Below are positions 1 through 5,107 of a DNA stretch of 5,107 nt, in pieces. The position numbers were made by a program, and so were the translations under genes. Source of the DNA: Synechococcales cyanobacterium PMM_0002 (lineage in GTDB: Bacteria > Cyanobacteriota > Cyanobacteriia > Elainellales > Elainellaceae); the NCBI GenBank assembly GCA_949127925.1, contig CASBQX010000186.1:1-5107 (forward strand). Reading direction: 5' to 3'. Each line of letters opens with the position of its first letter. Positions within the stretch are counted from its first letter, which is position 1. The notes beneath the pieces were generated by a model. The model was not told the DNA's origin and ran no database searches. It saw nothing but the letters and a program-made list of their open reading frames with translations.

Positions 1-482
1 ATCGCCAGCTGTGTCCCGTTTAAGCTGGGATGCCAGAGGCACGCGTCTTGCAGCGCTGCCCAAACGTCACTATCCCAAAAGTGCAGCAACGAGTGGGTTT
101 GAGCCTGATAGTGGTAGAGACCTGCTGGCAGTAGCGGCGTGCCGCGTGAGACCAGATAAACCTCAGCCGGATATAGCCCGCCAGCCGAAGGTGCGGCTCG
201 AAAATAGACGGCATCCCCATTCATCATCACCTGTTTGACCGTTAACCCATAGCTGCAAAAGAACAGTCGGGACAGCCGCCGCCAGGGATCGCTAAATTCG
301 CCTAGGTCTGGCTTTTCACTCAGATACGGCTTCAAATCGTAGGCCAACCCTACTTTATAGTCTTTGAAAGGAATAGGTTGCTCGTGCCAATTCAGCGATT
401 GAGCCTTGCCCGCAATGGTGGCAGGGTCATATTTCGTGCGCTCGTGGTAGTGCTGAGCGATGGAACCTCGAAATTCTGGCAT
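1..482 (-). CDS. SagB/ThcOx-family FMN-dependent dehydrogenase (nitroreductase fold), N-terminal part, cut by the left edge
   Basis: The frame reads from an ATG at 482-480 to the window edge, giving 160 codons plus 2 nt, so the C-terminal part is missing. An in-frame TGA lies seven codons upstream with no ATG, GTG or TTG between, which fixes this start; no strong Shine-Dalgarno is seen. The N-terminus (SIAQHYHERTKYDPATIA, residues 7-24) is a form I associate with cyanobacterial SagB-type dehydrogenases. The diagnostic motif is RAAPSAGGLYPAEVYL at 95-110, followed by PAGLYHY at 119-125. In the family, this arginine and serine/glycine-rich stretch forms part of the FMN site. SagB relatives oxidise azolines to azoles in peptide natural products, but free-standing cyanobacterial copies have no assigned substrate. 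No cyclodehydratase or precursor peptide is visible here, so an azole-forming role is not supported. The protein is probably cytosolic, since no signal peptide is seen. The gene follows xdhC in the same direction after 130 bp. The family call is firm; the function is open. Confidence 0.88.
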   Translation of the reverse strand, partial: MPEFRGSIAQHYHERTKYDPATIAGKAQSLNWHEQPIPFKDYKVGLAYDLKPYLSEKPDLGEFSDPWRRLSRLFFCSYGLTVKQVMMNGDAVYFRAAPSAGGLYPAEVYLVSRGTPLLPAGLYHYQAQTHSLLHFWDSDVWAALQDACLWHPSLNGTQLA

Positions 483-612
483 AGACGCTGACCTAGACGT
501 TCACAATCCCACATGCTCTTATCTTGACACTCCCACCTAGATTCGGCGAGGGTGTCTGGCCGTCTGTTGAGCCGCTGGGCTGGGGGTGCTTTGAGCGGTG
601 CTCGGCGGCAGA
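483..612. other. Spacer between xdhC-like gene and SagB-type gene
   Basis: These 130 bp separate two minus-strand genes. No convincing coding frame, RNA gene or clean promoter was found. A weak interrupted inverted repeat lies at 569-576 and 594-603 (GAGCCGCT against AGCGGTGCTC, with a 2-nt bulge and a 17-nt loop). It has no T-run on either strand, so it is not called a terminator. The gap is long enough to hold a separate promoter for the SagB-type gene, but no paired -35 and -10 boxes stand out on the minus strand. Confidence 0.5.
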
Positions 613-1608
613 TCACGGTTGGGAAAGCTGGGAAAGCGATCGCCCTGTGCCACCGCGTCTCACCAAAATCAGCTCGGCACTAATACTGATGGCAATTTCT
701 GCGGGGGTGAGTGCGCCAATATCTAAGCCGATGGGGGCATAGATCGAGTGCAGTTTGTCGGTCGGCATGCCGCCTTGGGCGATCGCTCGGTAAACCTGCC
801 GCATCCGTTTATGGCTACCAATCATGCCAATATAGGCGCAAGGAATGGCTCGCTGTAAGAGCTGGTCGAGCGCTTCTAGGTCATACTGATAGCCCCGAGT
901 CACCAAAGCTGCGTAGAGCTGCGGATAATCTACTAGGTGAGCTAGAGCGGAGGCGATCGAACCTGTAAAAATCTGGGAGGCTTGAGGGTAGCGACTGGCA
1001 TTAGCCCACTCGGGGCGATCGTCTTGCACGACAACTTGAAACCCAATTAGAGCGGCCACGGCTGCGAGCTGGATGCCGACATGTCCGGCTCCCACAATCA
1101 GCAACGTGGGCGGCGGTTGCAAAATCTCGACCATCCCATCGGCAGGTGGAGAGTCTTTGAGTGATAGTAGGTATGGAGAGCAATTGTTGGCGATGGGTGT
1201 GACGAGCTGAACCGACTGGCCTGCTTTCAATAAGGCGCAAATTTGTCTAATTAGGGCGATCGCCGCCTCTCCCTGCCACCGTTCTACCCAAACCTGCATC
1301 TGGCCCCCACAAACGCCTTGCACCTGCCGCTGGGGTGCCCCCGACAGGTCAATGTCCACAAACTGCTTGTCGCCCGTTTGCCACACCTGCTGCGCTAGCT
1401 GAATCACCTTTGCTTCACCGGCACCGCCGCCAATTGTACCCCGCACAGTTCCCTGCGCATCCAGTACCAGCTTTGCCCCCACTTCGCGAGGCACCGAGCC
1501 GTGAACCGCCGTCACGGTTGCTAGGACAGCGGCACCAATTTGCAGCGAGGCTGCCAGGTCTTGAGACCAGTTGCTCCCCCCAGTCAGATCACTGTGTGGA
1601 ATGCGCAT
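613..1608 (-). CDS. XdhC/CoxI-family protein, putative molybdenum-cofactor insertion/maturation factor
   Basis: Complete gene of 331 residues, starting ATG at 1608-1606 and ending TGA at 615-613. XdhC binds molybdenum cofactor and helps sulfurate it and insert it into xanthine dehydrogenase-type enzymes in the cytosol. The N-terminal XdhC/CoxI domain shows HGSVPREVGAKLVL (36-49), GTIGGGAGE (57-65) and QGVCGGQMQVWVE (97-109). The C-terminal Rossmann-like domain shows the nucleotide-binding VGAGHVG (172-178), DDRPEWA (196-202), VTRGYQYD (236-243), IGMIGSHKR (260-268) and APIGLDIGALTPAEIAISI (291-309). Both domains and their order match the family, and the length is normal. The first signature reads GGGAGE, without the cysteine found at this place in some XdhC proteins; Cys100 in the VCGG motif is kept. 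No xanthine dehydrogenase or CO-dehydrogenase subunit lies in the window, so the client enzyme is unknown. A possible -10 box lies 23 nt upstream. The family call is firm; the exact client is inference. Confidence 0.9.
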   Translation of the reverse strand: MRIPHSDLTGGSNWSQDLAASLQIGAAVLATVTAVHGSVPREVGAKLVLDAQGTVRGTIGGGAGEAKVIQLAQQVWQTGDKQFVDIDLSGAPQRQVQGVCGGQMQVWVERWQGEAAIALIRQICALLKAGQSVQLVTPIANNCSPYLLSLKDSPPADGMVEILQPPPTLLIVGAGHVGIQLAAVAALIGFQVVVQDDRPEWANASRYPQASQIFTGSIASALAHLVDYPQLYAALVTRGYQYDLEALDQLLQRAIPCAYIGMIGSHKRMRQVYRAIAQGGMPTDKLHSIYAPIGLDIGALTPAEIAISISAELILVRRGGTGRSLSQLSQP

Positions 1609-1631
1609 ATTGCACTACGCCAAACCGCTCT

Positions 1632-1637
1632 ATTCTA
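1632..1637 (-). promoter_or_regulatory. Possible -10 box for the xdhC-like gene
   Basis: On the minus strand this reads TAGAAT, close to TATAAT, and ends 23 nt before the ATG at 1608. An uninterrupted A8 tract (T8 on the plus strand, 1639-1646) sits directly upstream, in the spacer. No good -35 box is found 16-18 nt upstream (CACGAT at 17 nt). The call therefore rests on the -10 match and its position only. Confidence 0.3.
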
Positions 1638-1687
1638 ATTTTTTTTCTCACAGAATCGTGATGAAGGAATTAGGATTGGGAAAATTG

Positions 1688-1800
1688 ACTAGTAGAAGAC
1701 TGCGCAAGCTTATCTACCGTAGGGCGGGCATCTTGCCCGCGCAGGCTGGAAGCCTGCACTACGAACGGTAGGCAGATTTACGCCTTAGACTACTAGTAGA
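1688..1800. repeat. Palindromic MITE-like repeat element between xdhC-like and kinase genes
   Basis: The element is bounded by ACTAGTAGA at 1688-1696 and an identical copy at 1792-1800. Because ACTAGT is itself palindromic, the ends can also be read as an 8-bp inverted repeat, ACTAGTAG (1688-1695) against CTACTAGT (1790-1797). Inside, the flanks are imperfect inverted repeats leading into a strongly structured core (1714-1771). There is no coding capacity for a transposase. The arrangement fits a small non-autonomous palindromic element, and the 9-bp direct repeat could be a target-site duplication. The exact ends and the duplication are inference, since an inverted-repeat reading explains the same bases. 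The element ends 29 bp before the proposed kinase start. Confidence 0.6.
1714..1771. repeat. Repeat core: two abutting perfect hairpins closed by outer stems
   Basis: Hairpin 1 pairs GCGGGCA (1724-1730) with TGCCCGC (1734-1740) across a 3-nt TCT loop. Hairpin 2 begins at the very next base and pairs GCAGGCT (1741-1747) with AGCCTGC (1751-1757) across GGA. Outer stems close the pair: GTAG (1719-1722) with CTAC (1759-1762), then CTACC (1714-1718) with GGTAG (1767-1771), with a 4-nt GAAC bulge (1763-1766). Either strand could fold into a three-way junction. I recognise the GGGCGGGCATCTTGCCCGC type of palindrome as a dispersed intergenic repeat common in cyanobacterial genomes. Translated, it gives the AGILPAQAG peptide often seen in spurious predicted proteins. 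The structure is read directly from the sequence; the repeat-family identity is from memory. Confidence 0.75.
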
Positions 1801-1829
1801 TTCGCTGGCTGAGCGCTCTAGGTTCCGTA

Positions 1830-3707
1830 ATGCTACTTGCTATCCTTCGCCCTGCCACTTCCCAGCGCTTCATGAGCCTGCGATCCAAGCTGCTGTTTAG
1901 CTTTACGCTCGTGTGTGGCGTAGCGTTTTCTGGCCTTTACTGGTGGTTCTACAGTTTTGCAACACAAAGAGCGCTTGATCGACTAGAAAACGATCTGGTC
2001 GAAACCTTACAAGGCGCGATCGCTGGTGTGAACCCTCAAGAGTTTTCTGCCCTTACCGCTGTCAAATTAAAGCCTGGTCAAGACTTGCCCGTCGATAGCC
2101 CGCTCTATCAGCACCATCAAAGCTGGCTGATCAATGTCCAGCGAATTGAACCTCGCGCCAATCCTTATACCCTGATTAAAGGGAAAAAGCCCCATGAAGC
2201 TCTGTGGCTCGGGGATATTTTGCGGCTGACTCAGCGAGACAATTCCACTGCCTTTCTTGAATCCTATGATGCTGATCCGGCCAAGACTCGGCTTTATCAA
2301 GGCTTTACCAAGTTAACGGTCACCTTAGATCCCTATATCGATGATTGGGGCAGCTGGGTTTCTGCCTACGCTCCGATTAACAATGAGTATGGGCAATCCA
2401 TCGGGCTAATGGGGATAGACTTTCGAGCCGATGATGTCGTGGCCATTCGGCAAGAACTGCAACGGAAGTTAGCGATCGCTTTTGCGATCGCTTACCTAGT
2501 GCTGATTTTGCTCCTGTATCTGCTGTCCCATATTTTTACTAAACCCATTTTGGAGCTAACCCAAGCCAGCGAACAAATCCGTGATGGTAATTATGCGCAG
2601 GTGCTGTCTCAGTTTCAGCAGCGATTCATCCAAGATGAAATTAGTCAGTTGGCCAGCAGTTTTGAGCTAATGGCGGCTAAAGTGCAGCAACGGGAAGTTA
2701 GCCTTGAAGATGAAAGCCGCACCTTAGAAGATCAGGTGCAGCAGCGGACTCAGGAGCTAGAAGAGAAAAACGCGCGGCTGGCAAAGGCGCTGGATGATCT
2801 CAAAAAAGCCCAAATACAGCTGGTGCAAACCGAAAAAATGTCTAGCCTAGGGCAGCTAGTAGCGGGCGTAGCGCACGAAATTAACAACCCGCTCAACTTC
2901 ATTCAGTGCAATCTTGTCCATGCTCGGGGCTACATGTGCCAGCTGATGGAACTGGTGCATCTTTATCAAACTCAATATCCTGAAACAACGTCAGAAATTC
3001 AGGATAAGGCAGATGAGATCAGCCTACCCTTCATGCAGAGCGATTTGCCTGATCTATTGCATTCAATGGAAGTAGGCACCCTGCGGATTGAAGGGATTGT
3101 GAAATCTTTACGGCTGTTTTCTCGGCTAGACGAAGCAGAGTTTAAGGCGATTGATCTGCACGAAGATCTAGACAATACGCTGCGCTTGCTCAGCAGCCGC
3201 CTGCGAGCTACCGCTAGTCGGCCTGAAATTATGGTAGTGAAACAGTACGGTCAACTGCCGCTAGTAGAGTGCTATGCCGGACAGTTGAATCAAGTGTTGA
3301 TGAATATGCTCACCAATGCGTTAGACGCCTTAGATGAAAAGAGCAGTCCTCATGATTTAAAGCAGCATGATGATTTGGCGGAGGATGCAGACATTGGCAC
3401 TGCGATTTGCCCCGCCGCCGCAGATCTAGCGCTACAGCCCAACCCAACCCTTTGGCTTGAAACCAAACAGTTGAGCGATCGCATCGTTTCCATTCGGATT
3501 GCCGACAACGGGATTGGCATGTCTAATGCGGTCAAAGAAAAGATTTTTGACCCATTTTTTACGACCAAACCCGTCGGTCAAGGCACAGGCTTGGGTTTAT
3601 CCATTTGCCATCAAATTTTGGTAGAAAAACATGAGGGTAAGCTCTACTGCAATTCTGCCCTAGGAGACGGGACAGAGTTTGTGATCGAACTTCCGGTTTC
3701 AGGATAA
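1830..3707 (+). CDS. Membrane-bound sensor histidine kinase with extracytoplasmic sensor and HAMP domains
   Basis: Complete 625-residue two-component kinase, ending TAA at 3705-3707. Order: TM1 about 21-42; an extracytoplasmic sensor region about 43-212, whose end (WVSAYAPINNEYGQSIGLMGIDF, split as 176-187 and 188-198) resembles Cache/PDC folds; TM2 about 214-236; HAMP about 237-290; a charged coiled coil about 290-335; then the kinase core. The H-box is GQLVAGVAHEINNPLNFI with phospho-acceptor His349. The N-box LNQVLMNMLTNALDAL has Asn492 and Asn496. G1 is DNGIGM (559-564), the F-box FDPFF (573-577), G2 GQGTGLGLS (583-591) and G3 GDGTEF (612-617). All catalytic boxes are intact. HEINNPL with FFTTKP suggests the NtrB/DctB-like kinase class. 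No receiver domain or response regulator is in the window, so its partner and signal are unknown. ATG 1830 has a weak AGG about 10 nt upstream; ATG 1872 (MSLRSKLLFSF) is an alternative start with no visible Shine-Dalgarno. Confidence 0.95.
   Translation: MLLAILRPATSQRFMSLRSKLLFSFTLVCGVAFSGLYWWFYSFATQRALDRLENDLVETLQGAIAGVNPQEFSALTAVKLKPGQDLPVDSPLYQHHQSWLINVQRIEPRANPYTLIKGKKPHEALWLGDILRLTQRDNSTAFLESYDADPAKTRLYQGFTKLTVTLDPYIDDWGSWVSAYAPINNEYGQSIGLMGIDFRADDVVAIRQELQRKLAIAFAIAYLVLILLLYLLSHIFTKPILELTQASEQIRDGNYAQVLSQFQQRFIQDEISQLASSFELMAAKVQQREVSLEDESRTLEDQVQQRTQELEEKNARLAKALDDLKKAQIQLVQTEKMSSLGQLVAGVAHEINNPLNFIQCNLVHARGYMCQLMELVHLYQTQYPETTSEIQDKADEISLPFMQSDLPDLLHSMEVGTLRIEGIVKSLRLFSRLDEAEFKAIDLHEDLDNTLRLLSSRLRATASRPEIMVVKQYGQLPLVECYAGQLNQVLMNMLTNALDALDEKSSPHDLKQHDDLAEDADIGTAICPAAADLALQPNPTLWLETKQLSDRIVSIRIADNGIGMSNAVKEKIFDPFFTTKPVGQGTGLGLSICHQILVEKHEGKLYCNSALGDGTEFVIELPVSG
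2472..2491. repeat. Two HIP1 octamers 4 nt apart inside the kinase TM2 coding region
   Basis: GCGATCGC occurs at 2472-2479 and again at 2484-2491. In the kinase frame each lies over an Ala-Ile-Ala run, giving LAIAFAIAYL (residues 214-223) at the start of the second membrane helix. Single copies of the same octamer begin at 636, 779, 1256, 2016, 3475, 3803 and 4763. HIP1 is a known dispersed motif of many cyanobacterial genomes and most copies lie within genes. Confidence 0.85.
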
Positions 3708-3727
3708 TTGAGCGGTTGAGCTTAGAC

Positions 3728-3747
3728 TGGGAGCCGTGCGACTCCCA
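3728..3747. terminator. Possible bidirectional terminator hairpin between convergent genes
   Basis: TGGGAG (3728-3733) pairs with CTCCCA (3742-3747) across an 8-nt loop. AGCT at 3719-3722 and AGCT at 3752-3755 can extend the stem beyond an internal loop. The hairpin lies in the 53-bp gap between the kinase stop (3707) and the gcvP stop (3761), where a shared terminator would be expected. No T-run follows on either strand, so it is not a classical intrinsic terminator. Position is the main support. Confidence 0.35.
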
Positions 3748-3760
3748 ATGCAGCTTGCTG

Positions 3761-5107
3761 TTAGTGATAAGCGGCCATCGGCAGGCAGGCGCAAACCAGG
3801 TTGCGATCGCCGTAGGCATTGTCAATTCGGCCAACGCTAGGCCAAAATTTGTTGGCTCGCGTCCAGGCCGTGGGATAGGCCGCTTGCTCGCGGGAATAGG
3901 GGCGATCCCAGGTGTCGCTCAGCAGCACGGCAGCCGTGTGGGGGGCATGCTTCAGCAGATTATTCTGTGGGTCGGCTGCTCCCGCTTCGATCTCACGGAT
4001 CTCTTGGCGAATGGCAAGCATGGCATCGCAGAAGCGATCGAGTTCCTCCTGGGATTCACTCTCAGTCGGTTCAACCATAATCGTGCCTGCCACTGGCCAT
4101 GACATCGTGGGCGGATGGAAGCCATAGTCAATCAGCCGCTTGGCAATATCATCGACCTCAATTCCTGCCGATTTTTTGAACTGGCGCAGGTCGATGATAC
4201 ATTCATGTGCCACCAGCCCAGTCTTGCCCTTATAGAGAATTGAGTAGTCGTTTTCCAGCCGCTTGGCGATGTAATTGGCGCTAAGGATGGCGACTTCTGT
4301 AGCCTTGGTTAACCCCGCCGCGCCCATTAGCCGAATGTAGACCCAGGAAATCGGCAGAATGCTGCTGCTGCCCCACGGTGCAGCGGAGACTGACCCAACG
4401 CTCGTGTCGCCCCCCATTGGCACAACGGTATGCCCCGGCAAAAACGGTATCAGGTGGGCGGCTACACCAATGGGACCCATGCCTGGGCCACCACCGCCAT
4501 GCGGGATACAGAAGGTTTTGTGCAGATTTAGGTGACACACATCTGCGCCAAAATCTGCGGGACGGCATAGTCCCACCTGGGCGTTCATGTTGGCTCCATC
4601 CATATAGACTTGAGCGCCATGGGCGTGGACAATTTCGCAAATTTGCTGGATCCCTTCTTCAAACACGCCGTGGGTAGAGGGGTAGGTCACCATGAGCGCA
4701 GCTAGGTCGGCGCTGTATTTCTCGGCTTTGGCCTGGAGGTCGGCCATGTCAATGTTGCCGTCGCGATCGCACCCCACCGGCACCACCTTCATACCTGCCA
4801 TCACCGCACTAGCGGGGTTAGTCCCATGCGCCGATTCAGGAATTAGACACACGGTGCGATGGGCTTCGTTCCGCACGGCATGATATTGCCGGATCACCAG
4901 CAGCCCGGTATATTCGCCCTGAGAGCCGGCATTGGGCTGGAGCGAAATCCCGGCAAACCCTGTAATTTCTTTCAGCATGGCTTCTAATTGCTGAAACAAG
5001 ATCTGGTAGCCCGTCGCTTGACTAATCGGTGCAAACGGGTGCATCTGACCAAACTCCGGCCAAGTCACAGGCACCATTTCCGCCGTGGCGTTGAGTTTCA
5101 TGGTGCA
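3761..5107 (-). CDS. gcvP: Glycine dehydrogenase (decarboxylating), P protein of the glycine cleavage system, C-terminal part, cut by the right edge
   Basis: The open frame covers 448 residues plus TAA (3763-3761) and runs off the right edge. The P protein is a PLP enzyme that decarboxylates glycine and passes the aminomethyl group to the lipoyl arm of H protein (GcvH), in the cytosol. The first residues here are C-T-M-K-L-N-A-T-A-E, matching the conserved internal GSCTMKLNATAEM segment, so the ATG at 5101 is internal rather than the start. Family proteins are about 950-990 residues; roughly the first half lies outside. The Schiff-base lysine is in LNLHKTFCIPHGGGGPG (lysine codon 4517-4519). 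Other conserved segments are IPESAHGTNPASAVMAGM, YMDGANMNAQVGLCRP and the C-terminal WPSVGRIDNAYGDRNLVCACLP. No frameshift or missing key residue is seen in the part shown. gcvT and gcvH are not in the window. In cyanobacteria the system serves photorespiratory glycolate metabolism and one-carbon supply. Confidence 0.97.
   Translation of the reverse strand, partial: CTMKLNATAEMVPVTWPEFGQMHPFAPISQATGYQILFQQLEAMLKEITGFAGISLQPNAGSQGEYTGLLVIRQYHAVRNEAHRTVCLIPESAHGTNPASAVMAGMKVVPVGCDRDGNIDMADLQAKAEKYSADLAALMVTYPSTHGVFEEGIQQICEIVHAHGAQVYMDGANMNAQVGLCRPADFGADVCHLNLHKTFCIPHGGGGPGMGPIGVAAHLIPFLPGHTVVPMGGDTSVGSVSAAPWGSSSILPISWVYIRLMGAAGLTKATEVAILSANYIAKRLENDYSILYKGKTGLVAHECIIDLRQFKKSAGIEVDDIAKRLIDYGFHPPTMSWPVAGTIMVEPTESESQEELDRFCDAMLAIRQEIREIEAGAADPQNNLLKHAPHTAAVLLSDTWDRPYSREQAAYPTAWTRANKFWPSVGRIDNAYGDRNLVCACLPMAAYH

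Noticed and set aside
569..603. Interrupted inverted repeat as an xdhC terminator
   Set aside because: The stem has a bulge and a 17-nt loop, and no T-run follows on either strand.
392..616. A 74-codon minus-strand open frame
   Set aside because: It spans the xdhC-SagB spacer and overlaps the start of the SagB-type gene in another frame. Its translation resembles nothing known and it has no clear ribosome binding site.
1335..1661. A 108-codon plus-strand open frame
   Set aside because: It is antisense to the well-supported xdhC-like gene and its Pro/Arg/Leu-rich translation shows no recognisable domain.
1724..1757. Hairpins as a transcription terminator for the kinase or xdhC
   Set aside because: They lie upstream of two divergent genes, not at a gene end, and are not followed by a T-run on either strand.
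1714..1771. CRISPR repeat, tRNA-like gene or attachment site
   Set aside because: The core folds into two hairpins but there is no repeat-spacer periodicity, no tRNA anticodon or T-arm pattern, and no integrase nearby. A dispersed palindromic repeat explains it better.
3716..4102. A 128-codon plus-strand open frame
   Set aside because: It lies opposite gcvP, whose minus-strand frame has unmistakable family motifs. The plus-strand translation shows no domain, so it is antisense shadow.
5099..5101. ATG as the gcvP start codon
   Set aside because: The codons before it read Cys-Thr, matching the conserved internal SCTMKLNATAE segment of P proteins, and no stop separates them. The gene continues past the right edge.

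Overview
The window looks like a piece of a cyanobacterial chromosome of fairly balanced base composition. The octamer GCGATCGC (HIP1, the highly iterated palindrome of cyanobacteria) occurs nine times in 5.1 kb, against roughly 0.08 expected by chance. The protein types also fit: a free-standing SagB-type nitroreductase, an XdhC-like protein and a HAMP-linked histidine kinase with an HEINNPL H-box. The genus cannot be read from the sequence.

Layout, left to right: (1) 1-482, minus strand, the N-terminal 160 residues of a SagB/ThcOx-family FMN dehydrogenase cut by the left edge. (2) 483-612, a short spacer. (3) 613-1608, minus strand, a complete XdhC/CoxI-family molybdenum-cofactor chaperone-like gene. 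(4) 1609-1829, a divergent intergenic region dominated by a palindromic, MITE-like repeat (about 1688-1800) with two abutting hairpins at its centre. (5) 1830-3707, plus strand, a complete membrane-bound sensor histidine kinase of 625 residues. (6) 3708-3760, a 53-bp convergent spacer with a small hairpin. (7) 3761-5107, minus strand, the C-terminal 448 residues of the glycine cleavage system P protein (gcvP), cut by the right edge.

The genes do not form one pathway. SagB and xdhC run in the same direction 130 bp apart and could share a transcript, but no functional link is visible. The kinase is transcribed alone, with no response regulator in view, divergent from xdhC and convergent with gcvP. 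gcvP is a core gene of glycine decarboxylation, which in cyanobacteria serves photorespiratory 2-phosphoglycolate metabolism and one-carbon supply.

I found no convincing undescribed system. The items most worth a second look are the structured repeat just upstream of the kinase gene, a polar insertion inside the kinase ATP-binding domain, and the absence of any molybdenum hydroxylase beside xdhC.
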